From Rhizobium sp. NFR03 (GTDB lineage: Bacteria; Pseudomonadota; Alphaproteobacteria; Rhizobiales; Rhizobiaceae), in NCBI RefSeq assembly GCF_900111275.1, contig NZ_FOGR01000004.1, positions 1 to 64,000 of the forward strand: a DNA stretch of 64,000 nt, in the 5' to 3' direction. Below the pieces are notes generated by a model. The model ran no database searches. It was not told where the DNA came from and saw only the letters and a program-made list of their open reading frames with translations. Position numbers and translations under genes: made by a program. The first letter of the stretch is position 1. Every line of letters begins with the position of its first letter. Below are positions 41,168 through 50,009 of the stretch, piece by piece.

Positions 41168-43246
41168 ATGGCGGCGGTAGCCTATCTGGACACGTTGAAC
41201 GAGCGGCAGCGCCAGGCCGTCGAGCATGGCATCGTTTCCGGAAGCACATCCACCGACACGGTCGCAGGTCCGTTGCTGATCATCGCCGGAGCGGGATCGG
41301 GCAAGACCAATACGCTCGCGCACCGCGTTGCCCACCTCATCGTTCACGGTGCCGATCCCCGGCGTATCCTTCTTCTGACCTTTTCCCGGCGGGCGGCGTC
41401 GGAGATGGCACGGCGGGTCGAGCGGATCTGCAGAAAGGTGCTCGGCGCGAATGCCGGCGTTCTCACCGATGCGCTTGCCTGGTCCGGCACGTTTCACGGC
41501 ATCGGCGCGCGGCTTCTGCGTATTTACGCCGAGCAAATCGGCCTCGATATCGACTTCACGATCCACGATCGGGAAGACAGCGCCGACCTCATGAACCTCG
41601 TGCGTCACGAACTCGGCTTCTCCAAAATGGAAAGCCGGTTCCCGACCAAAGGCACCTGTCTGTCCATCTATTCCCGGGTGGTGAACGCGCAAACGCCGCT
41701 ATCCGAGGTTTTGCGCCTGCATTTCCCATGGGTTGCCGGGTGGGAGGCACAGCTGAAAAGCCTTTTCGCAGCCTATGTCGCCGCCAAGCAGGTCCAGAAC
41801 GTGCTCGATTACGATGATCTCCTGCTCTATTGGGCGCAGATGGTGTCCGACCCCGGTCTTGCGCAGGATATCGGGGACCGCTTCGATCACGTCATGGTGG
41901 ACGAGTATCAGGACACGAACCGGCTCCAGGCCTCGGTGCTGATGGCGCTGAAGCCCGGCGGCCGCGGTCTGACGGTGGTTGGCGACGACGCTCAGTCGAT
42001 CTACGCCTTCCGTGCAGCGACCGTTCGCAACATCCTCGATTTCCCCGGCTCCTTCAGCCCGGCAGCGGACGTGATCACGCTTGACCGCAACTACCGCTCG
42101 ACCCAGACCATTCTCGCCGCGGCCAATGGTGTCATCGATCTTGCGCGGGAGCGGTTCACCAAAAACCTCTGGACGGAGCGTCAGTCGGCCGAGCGGCCGA
42201 AGCTTGTGACGGTGAAGGATGAGGCGGATCAGGCCGCCTTCATCGTCGAGCAGGTTCTGGCAAACCGCGAGACCGGCGTGACGCTAAAGCAGCAGGCCGT
42301 GCTTTTTCGCTCATCCAACCACAGCGGCCCGCTGGAAGTCGAGTTGACGCGACGGAATATTCCCTTCGTGAAGTTCGGAGGGCTGAAATTTCTCGACAGT
42401 GCGCATGTGAAGGACATGCTGGCCGTACTCCGGTTCGCGCAGAACCCGCGTGACCGGGTAGCAGGCTTCCGGCTGCTGCAAATGCTGCCGGGCGTCGGGC
42501 CGCAGACGGCGGGCAAAATCCTTGACGCGATCGCCGCCGATCCAGAGCCTCTTGCAGCCCTCGGCGAGATCCCTGCCCCGCCCCGTGCCGGGGACGACTG
42601 GAGCCACTTCGTCACCTTGCTGGAAAGCTTACGCAAATCCGGCCCAGGTTGGCCGGCGGAGATCGGGCTTGCGCGCATGTGGTACGAGCCGCATCTCGAT
42701 CGCATCCACGAGGATGCTGAAACACGCAAAGCCGACCTCGTTCAACTGGAGCAGATCGCCACCGGCTATGCCTCGCGAGAACGCTTCCTCACCGAACTGA
42801 CACTCGATCCACCGGACGCTACGAGCGATCAGGCCGGCGTGCCTCTCCTGGACGAGGATTATCTTATCCTTTCAACCATCCACTCCGCAAAAGGGCAGGA
42901 GTGGCGGTCGGTCTTCATGCTCAATGTCGTCGATGGCTGCATCCCGTCCGATCTGGGAACCGGGACGACACAGGAAATCGAGGAAGAGCGACGTCTGCTC
43001 TATGTTGGCATGACGCGAGCGAAAGACAGCTTGTCGCTGATCACGCCACAGCGCTTCTTTACCCACGGACAGAACCCGCAAGGCGATCGGCATGTCTACG
43101 CCGCGCGCACCCGCTTCATTCCCGCAACGCTGCTGCAGTTCTTCGAGAGCGCAACCTGGCCGCTCGTATCTGCCTCGGCGTCGGAACGCAGCGCGCGGGA
43201 AATCCGCATCGATGTGGCCGCCCGCATGCGCGGCATGTGGAGCTAG
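41168..43246 (+). CDS. UvrD/Rep-family ATP-dependent DNA helicase
   Basis: 692 residues from ATG 41168. Superfamily 1A motifs in order: LNERQRQAV (Q motif), IIAGAGSGKTNTLAHR (I), LLTFSRRAASEMARR (Ia), VMVDEYQDTNRLQ (II), VGDDAQSIYAFRAA (III), LDRNYRST (IV), STIHSAKGQEWRSVF (V) and RRLLYVGMTRAKDSL (VI). It unwinds DNA 3'-5' during repair or replication restart. It is shorter than the main UvrD and ends four bases before dinB, suggesting a two-gene repair operon. The 280 bases upstream hold no gene; I saw no clear LexA box. Confidence 0.92.
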   Translation: MAAVAYLDTLNERQRQAVEHGIVSGSTSTDTVAGPLLIIAGAGSGKTNTLAHRVAHLIVHGADPRRILLLTFSRRAASEMARRVERICRKVLGANAGVLTDALAWSGTFHGIGARLLRIYAEQIGLDIDFTIHDREDSADLMNLVRHELGFSKMESRFPTKGTCLSIYSRVVNAQTPLSEVLRLHFPWVAGWEAQLKSLFAAYVAAKQVQNVLDYDDLLLYWAQMVSDPGLAQDIGDRFDHVMVDEYQDTNRLQASVLMALKPGGRGLTVVGDDAQSIYAFRAATVRNILDFPGSFSPAADVITLDRNYRSTQTILAAANGVIDLARERFTKNLWTERQSAERPKLVTVKDEADQAAFIVEQVLANRETGVTLKQQAVLFRSSNHSGPLEVELTRRNIPFVKFGGLKFLDSAHVKDMLAVLRFAQNPRDRVAGFRLLQMLPGVGPQTAGKILDAIAADPEPLAALGEIPAPPRAGDDWSHFVTLLESLRKSGPGWPAEIGLARMWYEPHLDRIHEDAETRKADLVQLEQIATGYASRERFLTELTLDPPDATSDQAGVPLLDEDYLILSTIHSAKGQEWRSVFMLNVVDGCIPSDLGTGTTQEIEEERRLLYVGMTRAKDSLSLITPQRFFTHGQNPQGDRHVYAARTRFIPATLLQFFESATWPLVSASASERSAREIRIDVAARMRGMWS

Positions 43247-43249
43247 TCC

Positions 43250-44455
43250 GTGCAGTCGGGTACGTCGATACCGCCTGACGAAGCCGCGGCTCGCGAGGCG
43301 GCGGATCTCGCAGAAGCGCTGGCCTCACCCGCTCCCGAAACGATACCTGCGGAAAACACGGAGCCATATGATGTCCCCGTCCGCAAGATTATCCATGTCG
43401 ATATGGATGCATTCTATGCCTCGGTCGAACAGCGGGACAATCCGGAGCTTCGTGGCAAGCCGGTCGCCGTTGGCGGATCGGCCGCACGGGGCGTGGTAGC
43501 GGCGGCCAGCTACGAGGCAAGGGTTTTCGGCGTGCATTCGGCCATGGCGTCGGTCACAGCCAAACGCAAATGCCCCGACCTCATTTTCGTCAAGCCTCGC
43601 TTCGAGGTTTACCGCTCGGTGTCGCAGCAGATCCGGGAGATCTTTGCGGATTACACACCTCTGATCGAACCTCTGTCGCTGGACGAGGCCTATCTCGACG
43701 TGACGGAAAACCTCAAGGGCATGGAGATCGCAACCGAAATCGCCGCCGAAATCCGCGCCCGGATCTTTGCGGCGACAGGTCTCACGGCCTCGGCCGGCAT
43801 CAGCTACAACAAGTTCCTCGCCAAGATGGCGTCCGATCAGCGCAAACCCAACGGGCAGTTCGTCATCACGCCGAAGAACGGCCCCGCCTTCGTTGAAGCC
43901 TTGCCGGTAAAGAAGTTTCACGGTGTCGGCCCTGCCACTGCCGAACGGATGAAGAAGCACGGCATCGAGACGGGCCTCGACCTCAAAATGAAGCCGCTTG
44001 CCTATCTCCAGCAGCATTTCGGCAAATCGGGCGCGTATTTCCATGGCATTGCGCGGGGTATCGACGAACGGCGCGTACGGCCGGACCGCATTCGAAAATC
44101 CGTTGGCGCGGAGGATACCTTCAGCGAGGATATTTCCGATCTCACTCGAGCGGAAGGCGAACTGCGTCCTCTGGCAGAGAAGGTCTGGCGCTACTGCGAG
44201 GCGCACGACATCTCCGGCAAAACAGTAACGGTGAAGATCAAGTATGCCGATTTCACGCAGGCGACGCGTGCGAGAACGCTTCCTTCAAATTTCGGCCGTA
44301 TCGAAGATATCCTCGCTGTCGCCGATCAGTTACTGGCGACGGTCCATCCCTTTCGTCGGCCCGTGCGCCTTCTCGGCGTCACGCTCTCGTCCCTCACGAG
44401 CGCAGGGGCAAGCTCAGATTCGGGTGACGAGCCTCAACTCGATTTCGGTTTGTAG
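43250..44455 (+). CDS. dinB: DNA polymerase IV (DinB, Y-family)
   Basis: 401 residues from a GTG four bases after the helicase stop. After a 45-residue acidic extension come Y-family motifs: IIHVDMDAFYASVEQRDNPEL, YEARVFGVHSAM, catalytic SLDEAYLDVT, ASAGISYNKFLAKMASD and the HhH region FHGVGPATAERMKKHGI, then a little-finger domain. The tail ends DEPQLDFGL, which resembles a beta-clamp-binding peptide. It performs error-prone translesion synthesis. Pairing with a helicase suggests a damage-response unit. Confidence 0.94.
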   Translation: MQSGTSIPPDEAAAREAADLAEALASPAPETIPAENTEPYDVPVRKIIHVDMDAFYASVEQRDNPELRGKPVAVGGSAARGVVAAASYEARVFGVHSAMASVTAKRKCPDLIFVKPRFEVYRSVSQQIREIFADYTPLIEPLSLDEAYLDVTENLKGMEIATEIAAEIRARIFAATGLTASAGISYNKFLAKMASDQRKPNGQFVITPKNGPAFVEALPVKKFHGVGPATAERMKKHGIETGLDLKMKPLAYLQQHFGKSGAYFHGIARGIDERRVRPDRIRKSVGAEDTFSEDISDLTRAEGELRPLAEKVWRYCEAHDISGKTVTVKIKYADFTQATRARTLPSNFGRIEDILAVADQLLATVHPFRRPVRLLGVTLSSLTSAGASSDSGDEPQLDFGL

Positions 44456-44499
44456 TGCTTCCCAGCATCTGGCTACGGCAGCAACCGACTGGCTCAAAA

Positions 44500-44656
44500 C
44501 GAAAAAGCCTGCCGCGGGAGGAGGTGCGGCAGGCTTTCCGATAAGAACCGAACGGCGACTGGGAGGAGGATGTCGCCATTCCTTCGAACGATCCTGGGAG
44601 GAGGAGGGGAGCGTTCGAAACACGAAGGGACGCGGGAGGAGGTGCATCGCTTCGTT
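44500..44656 (-). ncRNA. Four-hairpin anti-Shine-Dalgarno sRNA, copy B (alpha-r14/NfeR1-like)
   Basis: Same plan as the copy at 29.3-29.5 kb. On the reverse strand four hairpins each show CCTCCTCCC in the loop. Stems in plus coordinates: 44622-44627 with 44650-44655; 44583-44590 with 44612-44619; 44554-44559 with 44572-44577; and 44504-44515 with 44526-44537. The last is identical to copy A and is followed by TTTTT. Stems 2 and 3 differ in sequence from copy A yet stay fully paired, strong evidence for RNA structure. About 157 nt. It lies in a 374-base gap between dinB and the DUF4126 gene. Confidence 0.75.
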
Positions 44657-44659
44657 GGA

Positions 44660-44711
44660 ATGATATGTACTTCACCATGGCTGCATCCACGAGAGGCAAT
44701 GTTGCAGTGCA
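44660..44711 (-). promoter_or_regulatory. Putative promoter and TGCA-S-TGCA element of sRNA copy B
   Basis: Reverse strand: CATATC/TATCAT as a possible -10 (44660-44667) and TGCACTGCA (plus strand TGCAGTGCA at 44703-44711) 47 bases before the first hairpin. The surrounding GCATAGCTGCACTGCAA differs from copy A at one position out of 17. No good -35 box is visible. Confidence 0.45.
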
Positions 44712-44829
44712 GCTATGCAGAAAACGAGGGACGCCGCCGACGCAGAAAATTGCCCGAAGATGCGGCGCTCTTGTGAACAATGTCAGTCTGTGATTGCATT
44801 GAGGCCGCCGGTCCGGCCCTGGAGGTTTC

Positions 44830-45318
44830 ATGCTCTTGCTTCTCGCATTCCTGATCGGCGTTATCGCCGGGCTGCGCGCCATGACCGCACCAGCCGCCAT
44901 CGCCTGGGCAGCTACACTCGGCTGGATCGATCTCTCCGGCTCCTGGGCATCGTTCATGGGCTCGATCTGGGCGGCGGGGATCCTCACGCTCCTCGCGCTC
45001 GGCGAATACGTCACCGACCAGTTGCCGGCGACGCCGAGCCGCAAGGTGCCGGTGCAATTCGCCACCCGCATCATCGTTGGAGCCTTCTGCGGTGCTGCTA
45101 TCGGAACGCCCTCCGGCGGCTGGCTGATCTGCCTTGTCGCCGGCCTCTTAGGCGCGGTCGCGGGCACGCTTGGCGGCGCAGCTTTCCGCGCTCGTCTCGC
45201 GGCAAGCTTCGGACGCGATCCGCCGGCGGCCTTCGTCGAGGACGCCATCGCCATCATCGGGGCGTTTCTCGTCATGACTGCCCTGCCCGTCTCAGCCTCC
45301 ATGCCGATCCCCGCATGA
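44830..45318 (+). CDS. DUF4126-family membrane protein
   Basis: 162 residues, mostly hydrophobic with four membrane helices. MLLLLAFLIGVIAGLRAMTAPAAIAWA and the short conserved GEYVTDQLPATPSRK loop mark the DUF4126 family; a Gly-rich helix (LVAGLLGAVAGTLGGAAFRA) and VEDAIAIIGAF follow. No biochemical role is established. GGAGG stands seven bases before the ATG. The stop overlaps the flavoprotein gene start by 4 bases, so the two are co-translated. Confidence 0.82.
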   Translation: MLLLLAFLIGVIAGLRAMTAPAAIAWAATLGWIDLSGSWASFMGSIWAAGILTLLALGEYVTDQLPATPSRKVPVQFATRIIVGAFCGAAIGTPSGGWLICLVAGLLGAVAGTLGGAAFRARLAASFGRDPPAAFVEDAIAIIGAFLVMTALPVSASMPIPA

Positions 45319-46700
45319 GGACGTTCGACGCCATCATCATCGGCGCGGGCCAGGCCGGCCCGTCGCTTGCCGCTCGCTTGTCCGCCGCGGGTCGCACCGT
45401 CGCCATCATCGAGCGGAAGCATGTCGGGGGAACCTGCGTGAATACCGGCTGCAAGCCGACAAAGGCACTCGTCGCCAGCGCCCACGCAGCACATATCGCC
45501 CGACGGGCTGCCGACTTCGGCGTTGTCATCGGCGGCGGCGTGACGATCGATATGCCATCCGTCTTCCGCCGCTCACACAACATCACGCTCGACAGCCGCC
45601 ACAGCAACGAGCGGTGGCTCGAGGGATTGGAGAACTGCACTTTGATCCGCGGTCACGCTCGGTTCGAGAATCGCAACACGGTGCGCGTCGGCGACGAGCG
45701 CCTGTCCGCCCCGCAGATCTTCATCAATGTCGGTGGCCGCGCCGCCATACCGGATTTCCCCGGCATCCATGACGTTCCCTATATGACAAATAGCGATATC
45801 GTCATGTTCGAGCACGTGCCGAAACACCTCGTCGTCGTCGGGGGCAGCTATATCGGGCTGGAATTCGCGCAGATGTATCGCCGTTTCGGAGCAGAGGTCA
45901 CCGTCGTCGAGAAGAGCCCTCGACTTGTCGCACGGGAAGATGCTGAAATTTCCGACGCGATCCGGACCGTGCTGGAGGGCGAAGGCATCGTGGTTCGAAC
46001 AGCGGCGGAGTGCATCCGCTTTTCGCGCGATGGTGATGATGTCATTGTCGGTGTGAGTTGCGCGGAAGGTGAGCCTGATATTCGTGGTTCCGACATCCTG
46101 CTCGCCACGGGCCGCACGCCGAATACCGGCGATCTCGGGCTCGACCTTGCGGGCGTCGCGAAGGATGAGCGCGGCTACATCGTTGTCGATGACGCACTCG
46201 CCACCACCGCGCCCGGCATCTGGGCCATGGGCGACTGCAATGGCCGCGGCGCTTTCACCCACACGGCCTACAATGATTTCGAAATCGTTGCGGCGAACCT
46301 GCTGGATGGCGAAATGCGCAGAGTGTCCGACCGCCTGCCCGCCTATGCGCTCTACACTGACCCGCCTCTCGGTCGCGTCGGAATGAACGAACGAGAGGCT
46401 CTCGCCTCCGGCAGACGTATTCTTGTCGGTCGTCTGCCAATGACACGCGTTGGACGAGCCGTGGAGAAGGGAGAGACGCAGGGCCTGATGAAGATCATTG
46501 CGGATGCGGACACCCGCGAAATACTCGGCGCCGCCATTCTCGGCACGGGCGGTGACGAGGCCATTCATGGCGTTCTCGACATGATGAATGTCGGCGGCCG
46601 TTACGACGACTTGAGGTGGGCCGTACCGATTCATCCCACCATCTCGGAATTCTGGCCGACACTTGTTCTCGCCATGAAGCCGGCGGAAGCATCCTCATAA
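45315..46700 (+). CDS. FAD-dependent pyridine nucleotide-disulfide oxidoreductase (mercuric-reductase-like)
   Basis: 461 residues. FAD motif AIIIGAGQAGPSLAARLSAAG, redox-active disulfide GGTCVNTGCKPTKAL (Cys about 42 and 47), NAD motif VVVGGSYIGLEFAQMYRRFG and C-terminal dimer-interface motif with IHPTISEFWPTL. The His-x4-Glu pair at the end (HPTISE) is that of active disulfide reductases. No extra heavy-metal-binding N-terminal domain or C-terminal Cys pair of true MerA is seen, so mercury reduction is unlikely; the substrate is unknown. Confidence 0.88.
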   Translation: MRTFDAIIIGAGQAGPSLAARLSAAGRTVAIIERKHVGGTCVNTGCKPTKALVASAHAAHIARRAADFGVVIGGGVTIDMPSVFRRSHNITLDSRHSNERWLEGLENCTLIRGHARFENRNTVRVGDERLSAPQIFINVGGRAAIPDFPGIHDVPYMTNSDIVMFEHVPKHLVVVGGSYIGLEFAQMYRRFGAEVTVVEKSPRLVAREDAEISDAIRTVLEGEGIVVRTAAECIRFSRDGDDVIVGVSCAEGEPDIRGSDILLATGRTPNTGDLGLDLAGVAKDERGYIVVDDALATTAPGIWAMGDCNGRGAFTHTAYNDFEIVAANLLDGEMRRVSDRLPAYALYTDPPLGRVGMNEREALASGRRILVGRLPMTRVGRAVEKGETQGLMKIIADADTREILGAAILGTGGDEAIHGVLDMMNVGGRYDDLRWAVPIHPTISEFWPTLVLAMKPAEASS

Positions 46701-46704
46701 AAAG

Positions 46705-46731
46705 CGGCCCCCGGTTTTTTGCCGAGGGCCG
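46705..46731. terminator. Bidirectional terminator between flavoprotein and chemoreceptor genes
   Basis: CGGCCC...CGG (46705-46713) pairs with CCG...GGGCCG (46722-46731) around a T-rich loop. The reverse strand continues CTTTTT after the stem and the plus strand has GTTTC. It lies between convergent genes and can serve both. Confidence 0.65.
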
Positions 46732-46758
46732 TTTCAAGCTTCGAGATTGAGCTACGGC

Positions 46759-48813
46759 TCAGAACTCTTCCCAATTGTCCTGTGCCGCGGCCGGCGTGGC
46801 ACTGGCGGATCCACCGGAGAAAGCGCGCGCAAGCGTATTCGCCATTTTCCGTGCGGGAGACGCAACGGGAACGGCGCGCGTGACTGAGGCAAGCGCAGGA
46901 CGGCTTGGTGTCTTGACGCGAGGCACCGGTTGCGACGGCGCTGACGACACGTAGGCAGGAGCGTAGCTTCCTGCGGATGCGCTGCCGAACTGGAAGCGAG
47001 CGACCAGATCCTTCAGACGCGCGGCTTCCGTGGCCAGTGTGGCGCCAGCCGCATTGGCTTCTTCTACCATCGCCGCATTTTGCTGCGTCACCTGATCCAT
47101 CTGGTTGACGGCCGTATTCACTTCGGCAAGACCGACCGATTGTTCGCGTGACGAGGTCGCAATGGCATCCATGTGCTGGTTGATCGTGACGATATAATTT
47201 TCGATCGTCTTCAGCGCTTCACCGGTCTGGCTGACGAGCTGGACACCGCTTTGCACCTCGCCTGAGGAGTTGCGGATCAGATCCTTGATTTCCTTGGCAG
47301 CTTTGGCGGAGCGCTGTGCAAGTTCGCGCACTTCCTGCGCCACGACGGCGAAGCCCTTGCCGGCTTCACCGGCGCGAGCAGCTTCCACGCCGGCATTCAA
47401 CGCCAGCAGGTTCGTCTGGAAGGCGATCTCGTCGATGACGCCGATGATGGAGGATATCTGATTGGAGGATTGCTCGATCTTGCTCATCGCATCGACCGCG
47501 CTGGTCACGACGACGCCGGACTGGCGGGCGCTGTCATTGGCCTGCACGGCAAGGGTGCGCGCCTCTTCGGCGCGCTTGGAGGCATTGGAAACATTGGCCG
47601 TGATCTGATCGAGGGCTGCAGCTGTTTCCTCAAGCGACGCGGCCTGCTGTTCGGTCCGGCGCGAAAGGTCGTCGGCGCTCTGGCTGATCTCACGCGAACC
47701 GCTATCGATGGAGCCTGTGGCGTCGGCAACGGCACCCAGCGTATCGCGCAACTGCTCGACAGCCCGGTTGAAGTCGGTGCGCAGGCTTTCGAAGTCATCG
47801 GCAAAGCGCTCGTCCAGCTGGAAGCTCAGGTCGCCGGAAGCCAGATGCGTCAACCCCTTGGCAAGGCCGCTCGTCGCCTGCGCCATGGCTTCGGCACGCT
47901 GTTGATCTAGCTCGATCTGGCGGCGGCGCTCGCCTTCGCTCAGCGATCGCTGCTCGACGGCGTCCGCTTCCAGCGCACGCGCTTTCAGACCGTTTTCCTT
48001 GAAAACTTCGACGGCACGGGCCATGCCGCCGACCTCGTCCCGGCGATCGGTACCGATCACGTCGGCGTCGAGGTCGCCGGTGGCAAGCCGCTGCATAACG
48101 TCACCCAGCGCATCGATCGGCCGGACAAGCCATGCGCGGATGGCGAAGAACGCGCCGAGTATGACGGTCAGCGTCCCCGCGACAACCAAAGCAATCGTTA
48201 CCCAGTAGGTGTGGATCGATGAAGCCGTCAGTACGTCGCTCTCCCTATTGGCGATGGCGAGAAGCTCGCTGGTTTCCTGCGCCATGGCCTGGCTCATGGG
48301 AGCGAACTGCATCTCGCACTCGCGGAGGAATGCGCCCTGCGCACTCAGACGATCCGGCGCGCTGCGAGCTGCGTTGCCCCGCGTGAAGGCGTTGCCGCAG
48401 GCTTCGTTAAGGATCGTAAGCCCTCTGGACTTCAGCTCGTAGATACGGGCGTTCTCAGGCGCTGCAGCATGTGCGGCATCCATCTCGGCAGCGAATTGCG
48501 TCTTGGCGGCCTCAAGCTCTGCCGAAGCACTTGCCTTCGCCGCCTGGCTGGGGACGAGCATCATGCTACCCGCTGCAGCCCGAGCGGTCTGAAAGGCCTG
48601 GTTGGCAAGAGCCAGCTCCGTCGCCGCTTTTGATTGCTCGGTCAGCAGCGCAGTATAGGCGTCATTCGTTTTCATGATCCGATCGCCGGAGTAGAAAGCG
48701 ACCCCCAAGGAGAAGAGCGCGAAAACGCCCATCAAGCTCAGAAATTTTCCAATGATCGGAATGTGTTTCACAAGATGCCTCAAGCTGTACGTAACAACGA
48801 ATGGGGGCAACAT
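46759..48813 (-). CDS. Methyl-accepting chemotaxis protein with CheR-docking tail
   Basis: 684 residues from ATG 48813; a GTG at 48771 with GAGG six bases upstream may be the real start (670 aa). Transmembrane helix 1 (about 22-42) and helix 2 (about 205-228) enclose a periplasmic helical-bundle sensor. HAMP follows (VRPIDALGDVMQRLATGDLDADV), then a second HAMP-like segment. The signalling tip has EIAFQTNLLALNAGVEAARAGEAGKGFAVVAQEVRELAQRSA. The C-terminus NWEEF is the pentapeptide that tethers CheR/CheB. Ligand unknown. Confidence 0.92.
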   Translation of the reverse strand: MLPPFVVTYSLRHLVKHIPIIGKFLSLMGVFALFSLGVAFYSGDRIMKTNDAYTALLTEQSKAATELALANQAFQTARAAAGSMMLVPSQAAKASASAELEAAKTQFAAEMDAAHAAAPENARIYELKSRGLTILNEACGNAFTRGNAARSAPDRLSAQGAFLRECEMQFAPMSQAMAQETSELLAIANRESDVLTASSIHTYWVTIALVVAGTLTVILGAFFAIRAWLVRPIDALGDVMQRLATGDLDADVIGTDRRDEVGGMARAVEVFKENGLKARALEADAVEQRSLSEGERRRQIELDQQRAEAMAQATSGLAKGLTHLASGDLSFQLDERFADDFESLRTDFNRAVEQLRDTLGAVADATGSIDSGSREISQSADDLSRRTEQQAASLEETAAALDQITANVSNASKRAEEARTLAVQANDSARQSGVVVTSAVDAMSKIEQSSNQISSIIGVIDEIAFQTNLLALNAGVEAARAGEAGKGFAVVAQEVRELAQRSAKAAKEIKDLIRNSSGEVQSGVQLVSQTGEALKTIENYIVTINQHMDAIATSSREQSVGLAEVNTAVNQMDQVTQQNAAMVEEANAAGATLATEAARLKDLVARFQFGSASAGSYAPAYVSSAPSQPVPRVKTPSRPALASVTRAVPVASPARKMANTLARAFSGGSASATPAAAQDNWEEF

Positions 48814-48916
48814 AGTGTGCGAATTTTAAGCGAAGGTTTATGGAGAAGGACGCATTCGACAGTGCAGGCTCGAACCCGAGCCCCACCAGCGATGAAGACA
48901 CCCTTTCGCGGCCGCC

Positions 48917-49972
48917 TCAGGCAGCGAGCGGCTTTTCCTCGACCGTCTTCTTCAGCCGGCTGGCGTATTTCTGCGCGATAACGGCGCACGCCATGAGCTG
49001 GATCTGATGGAACAGCATCAGCGGCAACACGATGGCACCCACGGAAGACGAGGCGTTGCCGAAGATGGCATTGGCCATGGGGACACCGCTGGCGAGCGAT
49101 TTTTTCGACCCGCAGAAAGTGATGGTGATTTCGTCTTCCTTGGAGAAGCCCAGAAGGCGGCTGCCGAACATGGTGATGCAGATGACGGTTGCCAGAAGCA
49201 CCATATCGACCACGATGACGGCGGCGATATCACTGAGCGAGAAGGTGTGCCACAGCCCCTCCATCACGGCTTCGGAGAAGGCAAGGTAGACAACCATCAA
49301 GATGGATCCACGATCGACCGGCATCAGGAGTTTCTTGCGCGAGCGGATCCAGTTTCCGATCCAGGGCTGCAGGATCTGCCCGATGACGAAGGGCAGCATG
49401 AGTTGCAGAAGAATGCTCTGCAACGCATCCCAGGAGAACCCGCCGCCGCCCGTCGTGGACATGACGAGGCCGGTCAACAGCGGCGTCAGGAACATGCCGA
49501 AGATGTTCGATCCGGACGCAGCAACGATGGCTGCTGGCACGTTGCCGCCTGCCATCGATGTGAAGGCGATCGATGATTGAACCGTTGAGGGCAAGACGCA
49601 GAGAAAGAGGATGCCTGTATAGAGCGGCGCCGCGAGCAACGATGTCGGAATGAGGCCGATTGCAAGGCCCAGAAGCGGGAAGATACAAAACGTCGTCAGC
49701 AGAATTGTCAGGTGCAGCCGCCAATGCAGCGCACCGGCTACCACGGTATCACGCGAAAGACGCGCACCATGGAGAAAGAACAGGAGCCCGATCGCAATAT
49801 CTGTCGCGATGTCGAACACCTCGGCATACTCACCATGGATCGGCAGCAGCGACGCGAGAATGACGGTGCAGACGAGGAGAACGGTGAAGGTATCGGGCAG
49901 GTAGCGGCGCATGGGGACGATCCGTTTGCTCGTCTTTGGGACAAGCTTTGCATTGAATTTCAGCGACGTCAT
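48917..49972 (-). CDS. SBF-like (bile acid:sodium symporter type) transporter
   Basis: 351 residues with nine or ten membrane helices. The region MRRYLPDTFTVLLVCTVILASLLP (possible start ATG 49912 instead of 49972), HGARLSRDTVVAG, FTSMAGGNVPAAIVAASGSNIFGMFLTPLL and FCGSKKSLASGVPMANAIFG identify the SBF-like family (PF13593). It moves an organic anion or similar solute with sodium. It is divergent from a LysR regulator, with only 37 bases or less between starts, so the promoters overlap. Confidence 0.85.
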   Translation of the reverse strand: MTSLKFNAKLVPKTSKRIVPMRRYLPDTFTVLLVCTVILASLLPIHGEYAEVFDIATDIAIGLLFFLHGARLSRDTVVAGALHWRLHLTILLTTFCIFPLLGLAIGLIPTSLLAAPLYTGILFLCVLPSTVQSSIAFTSMAGGNVPAAIVAASGSNIFGMFLTPLLTGLVMSTTGGGGFSWDALQSILLQLMLPFVIGQILQPWIGNWIRSRKKLLMPVDRGSILMVVYLAFSEAVMEGLWHTFSLSDIAAVIVVDMVLLATVICITMFGSRLLGFSKEDEITITFCGSKKSLASGVPMANAIFGNASSSVGAIVLPLMLFHQIQLMACAVIAQKYASRLKKTVEEKPLAA

Positions 49973-50009
49973 CGCTTATCATGCTTTAAGATGCAAACAC
50001 TAACAGCCA

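Noticed and set aside
45315-46700. Mercuric reductase (merA)
   Set aside because: Disulfide reductase core is present but the vicinal C-terminal cysteines and N-terminal metal-binding domain of MerA are missing, and no mer genes are nearby.
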